From Oscillospiraceae bacterium (GTDB lineage: Bacteria > Bacillota > Clostridia > Oscillospirales > Oscillospiraceae): a stretch of DNA of 64,000 bases. Below the pieces are notes generated by a model that made no database searches, was not told the origin of the DNA, and was given only the letters and a program-made list of their open reading frames with translations. The stretch's first letter is position 1. Every line of letters starts with the position of its first letter. Shown piece after piece: positions 36,693-44,314 of the stretch. The position numbers and the translations under genes were made by a program. The DNA lies in NCBI GenBank assembly GCA_017395935.1, contig JAFQNL010000012.1:62001-126000 (forward strand). The letters are read 5' to 3'.

Positions 36693-38759
36693 GTGAATTT
36701 TAACGACTTGAAACTGACCAAGCCCATCCTCCGGTCTCTGTCCGAGCTGGGCTATGAGACCCCTACTCCCATCCAGCGGGAGGCCATTCCCCCCGCCCTG
36801 AAGGGCCGGGACGTGCTGGGCTGCGCCCGGACGGGCACCGGCAAGACCTGCGCCTTCGCCCTGCCCATTCTGATCCGGCTGGACCGGAACCGGACCAAGG
36901 CCCATCCCATTCGGGCCCTCGTCCTTACCCCCACCCGGGAGCTGGCCATCCAGAACGATCAGTGCTTTGCCGACTATGGAAAATATCTCCCCCTCCGCTC
37001 CGCCGTCATCTTTGGCGGCGTGGGTCAGGCCCCTCAGGTAGAGGCGCTGGAGCGGGGCGTGGACATTCTGGTGGCAACCCCCGGCCGGCTGGCCGACCTG
37101 TATCAGCAGGGGCATATCGACCTGAAGGCCCTGGAGATTTTTGTTCTCGACGAGGCCGACCGGATGCTGGACATGGGTTTTATCCACGACGTGAAAAAGA
37201 TCCTCAAATGGCTGCCGGAGAACAAGCAGACCCTCTTCTTCTCAGCCACCATGCCTCCGGAGGTCCAGTCGCTGGTAGACCAGCTTCTCCGGGATCCGGT
37301 CCGGATCGCCGTCGATCCTGTCAACTCTACGGTAGACGCCATTGATCAGCGTCTCTACCGAACCGATAAGAGCAAGAAGATCAAGCTGCTCACATGGCTG
37401 CTCAAGGAGCAGGACTACCCCTCCGTGCTGGTCTTTACCCGAACCAAGCATGGGGCCAACCGGGTGGCCAGAGATCTGGAGCGTTCCGGCATCTCCGCCG
37501 CCGCCATCCACGGCAACAAGTCCCAGACCGCCCGCCAGACCGCTCTGGCTCAGTTTAAGGAGGGCTCCCTCCGGGTCCTGGTGGCCACGGATATCGCCGC
37601 CCGGGGTCTGGACATTGACGGTCTGGCCTGCGTAGTCAACTATAACCTGCCCGATGTCCCCGAGACCTACGTTCACCGGATCGGCCGAACCGGCCGGGCG
37701 GGACAGGCCGGGCTTGCCCTTTCCTTCTGCGATGCCAGTGAGCGGGATGAGCTCCGGGCCATCGAGAAGCAGCTGGGCCGGACCATTCCCACAGTTGAGC
37801 AGCATCCCTATCCAATGGAGGAGATGGAAGTGCCAATGACAGACGATAAGGGCCGCAAGGTCCACCCCGAGGACGCCGAGGCCCGGGAGGCTGCCAAATC
37901 AGGCGGCCGCCAGCGCCGGGAGAAGTCCTCCAAGCCCCAGAAGGAGCAGCCCCAGAAGGAGCAGTCCCCAAAAGAGCAGCCCAAAGCCAAGCAACAGCCG
38001 CCCAAAAAGCAGCCGGCCAAGGCCAGGGAGCAGTCCGCGGCCCCTCAGGGAAACAAGCAGCAGAAGAAGCAGCCGCCCAAAAGCCAGTTCGCTCAGGAGC
38101 CCATCCTGAAGCCGGAGGAGGACGTGGGCGATTACTCCGACTGGGTCCGCCACCGGGCCAGCACCCGGCCTGCCGTGCGCAAGCCCTATTCCGAGGCCAA
38201 TCTGGACGAGCTGCTGGCTCTGCCCCACTTTGCCAGCGAACTGGGCTATGACCAGATCGGCAAAACGACCCCCCGGAAGAAGAGCGTAATCCTCCCCGGC
38301 GGCAAGGTCATGGACTCTACCGCCCGGATGTTTATGAAAAACCGGAGCCCGGAAGAGGAAGAGGTCCCGGAAAAGCCGGTCCCCCACGAGTCCGGTCGTC
38401 CGGCTCAGGGGAAGAAGAACGCTCCCGCCCCCCGGCCGGAACAGACGAGCCGGAAGGAGAGCGGCAGAAAGCCCGAGCCTCAGGCCGTGGAGTCGGCCAG
38501 ACAGCATTCGCCTCAGCCCGAGCCCGCCGGACAGACCCGCCATCAGGGCAACCGTCAGGACCGGCGCAGCCGGCAGGAGAAGGCACCTCTGCCCGAGAAA
38601 ATCCAGCAGAGTCAGCCCAACCAGTCCCAGCCCAAGAGCAAGCACCGTCCCCATCACCGTCGGAACAAGGGCAAGGAGGGCGGCAAAAAGCCGGCCCCCG
38701 AGAGCGGAAAGAGTCTGGTTCGGCCCTACTATCTGAGCGATAAGAAGGGAAAGAACTGA
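36693..38759 (+). CDS. DEAD-box RNA helicase with long low-complexity tail
   Basis: 688 residues from the GTG at 36693, preferred because AAAGGA lies about 9 bases upstream and the product starts like other family members (NFNDLKLTKPILRSLSELGY). Motifs: Q motif PTPIQREAI, ARTGTGKT, PTRELA, VLDEADRMLDMGF, SAT, VATDIAARGLDI, HRIGRTGRAG. The core ends near residue 385. The remaining ~300 residues are rich in Lys, Gln, Pro and Arg, with repeated KEQP/QPKKQ units, and likely bind RNA or are disordered. Probably cold or ribosome-assembly related. First of three overlapping or abutting genes. Confidence 0.95.
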   Translation: MNFNDLKLTKPILRSLSELGYETPTPIQREAIPPALKGRDVLGCARTGTGKTCAFALPILIRLDRNRTKAHPIRALVLTPTRELAIQNDQCFADYGKYLPLRSAVIFGGVGQAPQVEALERGVDILVATPGRLADLYQQGHIDLKALEIFVLDEADRMLDMGFIHDVKKILKWLPENKQTLFFSATMPPEVQSLVDQLLRDPVRIAVDPVNSTVDAIDQRLYRTDKSKKIKLLTWLLKEQDYPSVLVFTRTKHGANRVARDLERSGISAAAIHGNKSQTARQTALAQFKEGSLRVLVATDIAARGLDIDGLACVVNYNLPDVPETYVHRIGRTGRAGQAGLALSFCDASERDELRAIEKQLGRTIPTVEQHPYPMEEMEVPMTDDKGRKVHPEDAEAREAAKSGGRQRREKSSKPQKEQPQKEQSPKEQPKAKQQPPKKQPAKAREQSAAPQGNKQQKKQPPKSQFAQEPILKPEEDVGDYSDWVRHRASTRPAVRKPYSEANLDELLALPHFASELGYDQIGKTTPRKKSVILPGGKVMDSTARMFMKNRSPEEEEVPEKPVPHESGRPAQGKKNAPAPRPEQTSRKESGRKPEPQAVESARQHSPQPEPAGQTRHQGNRQDRRSRQEKAPLPEKIQQSQPNQSQPKSKHRPHHRRNKGKEGGKKPAPESGKSLVRPYYLSDKKGKN

Positions 38760-38760
38760 C

Positions 38761-39234
38761 ATGACCGGTCTGTACTATTTTGTAGCCGCCCTGCTGGTGG
38801 CCCTTGACCAGATCACCAAGTATCTGGCCCGTACCCTGCTTATGGGACAGGGGACGATTGTGCTCATTCCCGGCTTTCTGGGTCTGGAGTACGTGGAAAA
38901 TACAGGTATGGCCTTTTCCGCCCTCACCGGCTTTACTCCCCTGCTGACGGTAGTCAGTCTGGTCCTGTCCCTTCTGCTGGCCGGAGCGATTTGGAAGAAG
39001 TGGCTCCCGCATCCCTTTGCCCAGTGGATGCTCACTCTGGTTTTGGCCGGCGCCGTGGGCAACCTTATTGACCGGGCCCTCTTCGGCTATGTGACCGACA
39101 TGATCAAGACCCTCTTTATGACCTTCCCCGTCTTTAACGTGGCCGACTGCTGCGTAGTTGTAGGTGCCTTCGCGCTGGCCGGCTTTATCCTCTTCTTCTG
39201 GAAGGAAGAGCGGCAGGAGGAGGTCCGGTCATGA
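38761..39234 (+). CDS. lspA: Lipoprotein signal peptidase (signal peptidase II)
   Basis: 157 residues, four membrane segments. The two catalytic Asp motifs are present: GNLIDR and FNVADC. It starts one base after the helicase stop and overlaps the next gene by 4 bases (ATGA). Confidence 0.96.
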   Translation: MTGLYYFVAALLVALDQITKYLARTLLMGQGTIVLIPGFLGLEYVENTGMAFSALTGFTPLLTVVSLVLSLLLAGAIWKKWLPHPFAQWMLTLVLAGAVGNLIDRALFGYVTDMIKTLFMTFPVFNVADCCVVVGAFALAGFILFFWKEERQEEVRS

Positions 39235-40145
39235 CCGAACTGCGTCTGAGGGCAGAGACTGCCGGAGAGCGGCTGGATCAGTTTCTGGCCCGCTCGGTAG
39301 ACGGGCTCACCCGCTCCGCTGCCCAGAAGCTGCTGGAGCAGGGGGCTGTAACCTGGCAGGGGAGCTGTCTGAAAAAGAACGCCCGGACCACCGCCGATAT
39401 GGAGCTCTCTCTGGCGCTGCCCGAGCCCGAGGCGCTGGACGTACTGCCTCAGGACATCCCTCTGGATGTCGTCTACGAGGACGAGGACGTGATCGCCGTC
39501 AATAAGCCGGTAGGTCTTGTGGTCCACCCCGCCCCCGGCCATCCCGACGGCACGCTGGTCAACGCTCTGCTCTACCACTGCGGTGACTCTCTCTCCGGTA
39601 TCAACGGTCAGCTCCGCCCGGGTATCGTCCATCGGATCGACCGGGACACCAGCGGTCTGATCATCGCCGCCAAAAACGACATGGCCCATCTCTCCCTGTC
39701 TGAGCAGCTTCAGGACCATTCGCTGGCCCGGACCTACGAGGCCATCGCCGTGGGCCGGTTCCGGGAGGATGCCGGCACGGTGGACGCCCCCATTGCCCGT
39801 CACCGGACCGACCGGAAGCGGATGGCCATCGACCCGGAGGGCCGCCGGGCGGTCACCCATTGGGAGGTCATTGGCCGCTATCAGGGCTATACCCATATCC
39901 GCTGCCGTCTGGAGACCGGCCGGACCCATCAGATTCGGGTCCATATGGCCCATCTGGGCCATCCTCTGCTGGGCGATCAGGTCTACGGAAGCAAGAAGCC
40001 GGTGGCCGGCCTTGCCGGACAGTGTCTCCACGCCCGGGAGCTGGTCTTTTCCCATCCCCGGACCGGAGCTCCGGTCCATCTGGAGACTCCCCTCCCCGAC
40101 TGGTTCCTCCGTCAGCTGGAAAAGCTGCGGAAGGAATCGAAATAA
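39231..40145 (+). CDS. RluA-family 23S rRNA pseudouridine synthase (RluD-like)
   Basis: 304 residues: N-terminal S4 domain (about 14-75) then the catalytic domain with HRIDRDTSG (catalytic second Asp, near 142) and the GRTHQIRVHMAHLGHPLLGD motif. The lspA-adjacent position matches the YlyB/RluD group of Firmicutes. Confidence 0.95.
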   Translation: MTELRLRAETAGERLDQFLARSVDGLTRSAAQKLLEQGAVTWQGSCLKKNARTTADMELSLALPEPEALDVLPQDIPLDVVYEDEDVIAVNKPVGLVVHPAPGHPDGTLVNALLYHCGDSLSGINGQLRPGIVHRIDRDTSGLIIAAKNDMAHLSLSEQLQDHSLARTYEAIAVGRFREDAGTVDAPIARHRTDRKRMAIDPEGRRAVTHWEVIGRYQGYTHIRCRLETGRTHQIRVHMAHLGHPLLGDQVYGSKKPVAGLAGQCLHARELVFSHPRTGAPVHLETPLPDWFLRQLEKLRKESK

Positions 40146-40150
40146 AAGAC

Positions 40151-40178
40151 TTGACATTTCTTCTCTCCGGTGTACAAT
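40151..40178 (+). promoter_or_regulatory. Sigma-A promoter of the TPP riboswitch-thiT unit
   Basis: Perfect TTGACA (40151-40156), 16-base spacer, TACAAT (40173-40178), right after the pseudouridine synthase stop. Confidence 0.85.
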
Positions 40179-40203
40179 AATGCCAGACCGCAATTGAATC
40201 CAA

Positions 40204-40304
40204 ACACAGGGGCGCTGAGGGCCATCCTCGGCTGAGATGGAAGCGAATTGCAGCTTCCGGTCACCTAGAACCTGATCCGGGTAATGCCGGCGTAGGAAGC
40301 TGTT
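40204..40304 (+). promoter_or_regulatory. TPP riboswitch (THI box)
   Basis: The conserved cores are plain: GGGGCGC near the start, GGCTGAGA at 40230-40237, and ACCTGATCCGGGTAATGCCGG then CGTAGGAAG (split here: CCTGATC at 40271-40277, GGGTAATGCC at 40279-40288). Closing stem from ACAG (40206-40209) with CTGT (40300-40303). It senses thiamine pyrophosphate. Confidence 0.96.
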
Positions 40305-40328
40305 ATTTGTACTATTCTTGTACGCTTC

Positions 40329-40367
40329 GTACCGCATTGTTCTGGACAATGCGGTACTTTTATTTTT
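40329..40367 (+). terminator. Riboswitch-controlled terminator before thiT
   Basis: A perfect 12 bp stem (40329-40340 with 40346-40357), 5-base loop, then TTTTATTTTT. It lies between aptamer and thiT, so TPP binding most likely causes premature termination. Confidence 0.9.
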
Positions 40368-40384
40368 GCGGAGGTAATCTCGCT

Positions 40385-40945
40385 ATGAAATCCCGTCTCC
40401 ATGTCCGTATGCTCTGCGAAGGCGCTGTCCTCGTCGCCATCGCCCAGATCCTGAGCTATATCAAGCTCTGGGAGATGCCCTGGGGCGGCTCTGTGGTTCT
40501 GTCCATGGTCCCCATCGTTCTCTTCTCCGTCCGCTGGGGTCTGGGCCCCGGCCTCATGTCCGGCTTTGTCTTCGGCGTGCTCCAGTTCGTCTTTGATGGC
40601 GGCTTTGCCATTGGCTGGCAGTCCATTGTAGGCGACTACCTGGTTGCCTTTACCGTGCTGGGTCTGGCCGGTCTCTGCCACAATATGAAGAACGGTATCT
40701 ATCTGGGCACCCTGCTGGCCGGCGTGGCCCGGTTCCTGGTCCACTATGTAGTGGGCGCCACTCTGTGGGCGGAGTATATGCCCCCCGAGTTCCTGGGTCT
40801 GGAAATGTCCTCTCCCTGGTTCTACTCCCTGCTCTACAACGCCCTGTACATGCTCCCCAATATCGCTATCACGCTGGTCATCTTCCTCCTGCTGGCAAAG
40901 CCCATGGGCAAATACCTCCGGGGCGAGGATATCGCGCTGAGCTGA
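40385..40945 (+). CDS. thiT: Thiamine ECF transporter substrate-binding subunit ThiT
   Basis: 187 residues from the ATG at 40385 (GGAGG 10 bases before); longer frames would run through the terminator. Six membrane segments of the ECF S-component type; the ThiT family signature region is seen in LWEMPWGGSVVLSMVPIVLF and WAEYMPPEF. It captures thiamine and uses a shared ECF energising module encoded elsewhere. Regulated by the TPP riboswitch. Confidence 0.95.
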   Translation: MKSRLHVRMLCEGAVLVAIAQILSYIKLWEMPWGGSVVLSMVPIVLFSVRWGLGPGLMSGFVFGVLQFVFDGGFAIGWQSIVGDYLVAFTVLGLAGLCHNMKNGIYLGTLLAGVARFLVHYVVGATLWAEYMPPEFLGLEMSSPWFYSLLYNALYMLPNIAITLVIFLLLAKPMGKYLRGEDIALS

Positions 40946-40964
40946 ACCAAAGCTGTAAGCAAGC

Positions 40965-41003
40965 AAACAGCCGAAAGGGAACTTCCCTCTCGGCTGTTTT
41001 GTC
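40965..41003. terminator. Bidirectional terminator after thiT
   Basis: A 16 bp stem with one mismatch (40965-40980 with 40984-41000 region) and T-run on plus; A-run gives T-run on minus. Serves thiT and the convergent gene at 41023. Confidence 0.8.
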
Positions 41004-41022
41004 GTTTCTGATCGGTTTTTGG

Positions 41023-41448
41023 TCAGTTTCCGCCGGACTCGTCGGTTTCTACCATGACATGGTCGGTGCCGTGGGCCTCGAACTCGTCCATATAGGCATC
41101 CATCCGCCGGTTCAGCTCCTCCATATTGCTCTCGTCAATGGGTACGTCATTCATGTCCCGGCGGGCCAGCTCTTCGGCCAGAATACGGAAGAAAATGGCG
41201 TCCTCGTAGTCGGCGATGGCCTCATGGATCCCACCGCTGACATAGGCGGGGCTGGGGAGGCAGACACTGCCGTAACGAATGGCCAGCGAGTCCATTCCCT
41301 CCTCCTCAGCTCTGGTGAACAGCAGATTCTGGACCAGATCGTAGTCCACGAATCGGTCCTGTCCCCGGGCGGAGTTAAGGACCCAGTTTCCGATGTAGGC
41401 CATATCCAGCAGGCGGCGAAATTGCTTTTTCGTCAGCTTCAGTTCCAT
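41023..41448 (-). CDS. Protein of unknown function, acidic
   Basis: 141 residues, not recognised. Soluble, helical-looking and acidic, starting MELKLTKKQFRRLLDMAYIG, with DYDLVQNLLF and an acidic C-terminus. AAAGGAGGG precedes the ATG. It is a single gene with its own near-consensus promoter, so probably expressed well, but the sequence suggests no function. Confidence 0.75.
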   Translation of the reverse strand: MELKLTKKQFRRLLDMAYIGNWVLNSARGQDRFVDYDLVQNLLFTRAEEEGMDSLAIRYGSVCLPSPAYVSGGIHEAIADYEDAIFFRILAEELARRDMNDVPIDESNMEELNRRMDAYMDEFEAHGTDHVMVETDESGGN

Positions 41449-41489
41449 TTCGTACCCTCCTTTCTGAGGAAACAGTTGATTAAGATTAT

Positions 41490-41517
41490 AGTATAGTAGA
41501 TTTCAGCCGGTTGTCAA
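41490..41517 (-). promoter_or_regulatory. Sigma-A promoter for the 41.0 kb gene
   Basis: Minus strand: perfect TTGACA (41512-41517), 16-base spacer, TATACT (41490-41495). Confidence 0.8.
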
Positions 41518-41568
41518 TGTACATATTTTGCGAAATGTTTTCCTTGTCTTTCCCTGCGTCTTCCCGTA

Positions 41569-41577
41569 TGATATAAT
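41569..41577 (+). promoter_or_regulatory. Extended -10 promoter for murI
   Basis: TGATATAAT at 41569-41577 gives a TG-extended TATAAT. No -35 at standard distance. Confidence 0.6.
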
Positions 41578-41618
41578 GAACGAAAGCTGCAAACCCTTTG
41601 AAAAAGGAGATCCTTTCT

Positions 41619-42434
41619 ATGGACAATCGCCCCATTGGCGTTTTTGACTCCGGTCTCGGCGGCCTGACCTGTGTCCGGGAGCTGGAGCGGGTATTACCGG
41701 GAGAGTCGGTTATCTACTTCGGCGATACCGGCCGGGTGCCCTATGGCGGCCGGAGCCGGGAAACCATTACCAAGTACGCCCGTCAGGACGTGGCCTTCCT
41801 CCGCTCTCACGACCTGAAGGCCATCGTAATCGCCTGCGGCACAGTGAGCTCGGCGGCCATCGAGCTGCTCCGGGCTGAGGAAGCGCTGCCCATTTTCGGC
41901 GTGGTGGAGCCCACTGCCCGGCGGGCGGTGGAGCTGACGAAAAACGGCCGGATCGGCCTGATCGCCACCCGGGCCACCATCGCCTCCGGCGCCTATGAGC
42001 AGTTTATGCACCGGGCTGACCGGGCGGTACAGATCCGCTCTGTTCCCTGCCCCCTCTTTGTCCCGCTGGTGGAAAACGGCCGGACCCAGCGGGGGGATAT
42101 CGTTATTGAGACGGTAGTCGCCGACTATCTGGCCCCGCTGAAAGAGGCCGGTGTAGACACGCTGGTGCTGGGCTGCACCCACTACCCCCTGCTTCGGGAG
42201 GTTATCGGCGCCTATATGGGTCCTGATGTCCGGCTGGTGGACTCGGGGGCCGAGGTGGCCCACGAGCTGGCCGACTATCTGGCCCGGCGGGATCAGCTCT
42301 CCGACGGCGGCGCGCCCGGTCACCACCACTGGTTCGTCAGCGACTCTCAGCAGGGCTTCCGGGATCTGGCCTCCCACTTCCTTGGCCGGCCGGTCACCGA
42401 GCCGGTGGACAAGGTAGATATTGAAAGCTACTGA
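41619..42434 (+). CDS. murI: Glutamate racemase
   Basis: 271 residues from the ATG at 41619 (AAGGAG 9 bases before). It makes D-glutamate for peptidoglycan. Start IGVFDSGLGGLTCVREL is diagnostic. Catalytic Cys pair: VIACGTVSS (near 73) and LGCTHYPLL (near 185). In most family members the first motif is ACNTA; the Asn is Gly here. Confidence 0.95.
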   Translation: MDNRPIGVFDSGLGGLTCVRELERVLPGESVIYFGDTGRVPYGGRSRETITKYARQDVAFLRSHDLKAIVIACGTVSSAAIELLRAEEALPIFGVVEPTARRAVELTKNGRIGLIATRATIASGAYEQFMHRADRAVQIRSVPCPLFVPLVENGRTQRGDIVIETVVADYLAPLKEAGVDTLVLGCTHYPLLREVIGAYMGPDVRLVDSGAEVAHELADYLARRDQLSDGGAPGHHHWFVSDSQQGFRDLASHFLGRPVTEPVDKVDIESY

Positions 42435-42460
42435 CTTACCCTACCCCGGAGGTATCTTCC

Positions 42461-42886
42461 ATGATCAAACAGCCTGTTATGATCCAGATCAAGGCCTTTC
42501 AGCACTATGAGGAGATGGAGCAGGACAAGATCGGCTTTCTCTCCGCCGGCACCCTCTGTCCCACCCCTTTTGGCTGGGAGCTGAGCTATCAGGAGAGCGC
42601 CCTCACCGGCATGGAGGGAACGACCACCACCTTCCTCATCGAAAAGCAGCGGGTCACCCTGCTGCGCACCGGTCCGGTCTGCTCTCAGATGGTCTTTGAA
42701 GAGGGCAGGCGCCATCACTCCATGTACAATACCCCTTACGGCGCCATGGAGATTCTGGTCTCCACCTCCCATCTGGCAGCCCAAATGGGCCCCGAGGGGG
42801 GCAGTCTGGAGATCGACTATGCCATCGAGCTGGATCACGCCCTTATGGGTCAGAACCATTTCCGGATCACTGTCCGGAAGAAATAG
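42461..42886 (+). CDS. DUF1934 (YwiB-like) beta-barrel protein
   Basis: 141 residues, lipocalin-like beta-barrel family of unknown function. Typical features are the alternating strand pattern, YNTPYGAMEILVST near 88-101 and DYAIELDHALMGQNHFRI at the end. It follows murI by 26 bp. In many Firmicutes this gene lies next to argS; here the next gene is an ArgRS-like fragment. Confidence 0.85.
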   Translation: MIKQPVMIQIKAFQHYEEMEQDKIGFLSAGTLCPTPFGWELSYQESALTGMEGTTTTFLIEKQRVTLLRTGPVCSQMVFEEGRRHHSMYNTPYGAMEILVSTSHLAAQMGPEGGSLEIDYAIELDHALMGQNHFRITVRKK

Positions 42887-42890
42887 ACTG

Positions 42891-42921
42891 AAAAAGGCGG
42901 CAACTTGCCGCCTTTTTCCAA
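42891..42921 (+). terminator. Terminator after the DUF1934 gene
   Basis: A perfect 12 bp stem (42891-42902 with 42906-42917) and a 3-base loop ending in TTTTT. Confidence 0.85.
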
Positions 42922-42943
42922 ACCATCAGGAGGTGATTGCCCC

Positions 42944-43507
42944 TTGTCCCCCATTGAGACCCTTTATCAGGCCGCCCGGGAGCTGCTCCGGGGCTATCCG
43001 CCTCCCATCCCTCTCCGTCTGGATTTGACGGCGGGCCAGCTGGTCTCCGCCCTGCCCCGGCGTCTGGCCGCTCAGGGTCTGGCTCTGGAGCTGCCCGGAC
43101 TGGACTCCGACCGGTTCTTTTCCCGGCTGGAGGAGCAGGGCGGGATGCTGGTCTTTACCATCTCACCCCGCTGGTACTGGCAGCTTCTGGACCATTGGGC
43201 CCGGCTGCCCCGGGAGCCGCTCCCCCCTCTGTCGGGCGAGCGGAGGCAGGATCGGGAAGATCCGGTCTTTCTGCTGGCCTATACGATTCAAAGATGCGCC
43301 TTCCTTGCCTCTCAGAGACAGCGCAGCCTCACCGACGAGACCCTGCCCCGGGGGCTGCTGCTCGCTCTGGCCCGGGAGGAGACGGGACAGGCGCTGGCCC
43401 TCTACTGGGCCATGGAGCCCGTCCTTCGACGCGATAGCCTCCTTTGCGCCGCTATCGCTGGAAAACTGACCTCTGTTTTACAAAAAATTCACCCCTCCGG
43501 TCTCTGA
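42944..43507 (+). CDS. ArgRS-like protein without catalytic core (DALR anticodon-binding domain)
   Basis: 187 residues from a TTG at 42944, chosen because AGGAGG lies 10 bases upstream and earlier starts would lie inside the terminator. The N-terminal ~75 residues (ending GMLVFTISPRWYWQLLDHW) resemble the N-terminal domain of arginyl-tRNA synthetase. The C-terminal part (DPVFLLAYTIQRCAFLASQ) matches the start of the DALR domain. The Rossmann catalytic domain that should lie between them is absent. It could be a tRNA-binding or regulatory paralogue. The reading frame is intact, so I do not call it a pseudogene. Confidence 0.65.
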   Translation: MSPIETLYQAARELLRGYPPPIPLRLDLTAGQLVSALPRRLAAQGLALELPGLDSDRFFSRLEEQGGMLVFTISPRWYWQLLDHWARLPREPLPPLSGERRQDREDPVFLLAYTIQRCAFLASQRQRSLTDETLPRGLLLALAREETGQALALYWAMEPVLRRDSLLCAAIAGKLTSVLQKIHPSGL

Positions 43508-43592
43508 CACGGTATAATGTATCCTGAAGAACCATCCATTTTACTGCCCGGAAACCGGGCAGTCACCCATACAGAAAAGGGGAATTGACACT

Positions 43593-44276
43593 ATGATCAA
43601 GGTACTCATTGTAGAGGACGATCACAATATCGCTCAGCTGCTCCAGCTCTATCTGGAGAAGGAGGGCTTTGAGACCCGGACTGCCGCCGACGGCGGCAAG
43701 GGTGTGGAGCTGTTTCGCTCTTTCCAGCCCGATCTGGTACTGCTGGATCTGATGCTGCCCGTGCTGGATGGCTGGGGCGTGCTCCGGAAGATCCGGGAGA
43801 CAGATAAGACACCCGTCATTATGCTCACCGCCAAAGGCGAAACCAGCGACAAGGTCTCCGGTCTGGAGCAGGGCGCTGACGACTATATCGTTAAGCCCTT
43901 TGAGATGAAGGAAGTGCTGGCCCGGATCCGGGCTGTCCTCCGCCGGACCGGTACCGGCGAGGAGGAGAACAGCAAGAAACTCTCCTTCGATAAGCTGACC
44001 ATCAATATGGAGTCCTACGAGCTGCTGGTAGACGGCAAGCGGGTGGACACCCCTCCCAAGGAGATGGAACTGTTGTTCCATCTGGCCAGCGCCCCCAACC
44101 GGGTCTTTACCCGTAACCAGCTGCTGGACGAGGTCTGGGGCTTTGACTACTTCGGCGACAGCCGGACGGTGGACGTGCATATCAAGCGTCTGAGAGAGAA
44201 GCTGGAGGGCGTCAGCCAGCAGTGGAGCCTGAAGACCGTCTGGGGCGTAGGCTATAAGTTTGAGCTTCTGAGCTGA
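43593..44276 (+). CDS. OmpR/PhoB-family response regulator
   Basis: 227 residues: receiver domain (about 1-120) with phosphoacceptor Asp52 (LLDLMLPVLDG), acidic pair near 9-10, Thr in MLTAK and Lys in IVKPF; winged-helix DNA-binding domain (about 130-225) with FTRNQLLDEVWG and TVDVHIKRLREKL. Paired with the sensor kinase 38 bp downstream. A TATAAT at 43513-43518 may belong to its promoter. Confidence 0.96.
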   Translation: MIKVLIVEDDHNIAQLLQLYLEKEGFETRTAADGGKGVELFRSFQPDLVLLDLMLPVLDGWGVLRKIRETDKTPVIMLTAKGETSDKVSGLEQGADDYIVKPFEMKEVLARIRAVLRRTGTGEEENSKKLSFDKLTINMESYELLVDGKRVDTPPKEMELLFHLASAPNRVFTRNQLLDEVWGFDYFGDSRTVDVHIKRLREKLEGVSQQWSLKTVWGVGYKFELLS

Positions 44277-44314
44277 GTTATCCCTCTTTGCCCCTTGAAA
44301 GGAGGGATCGACCT

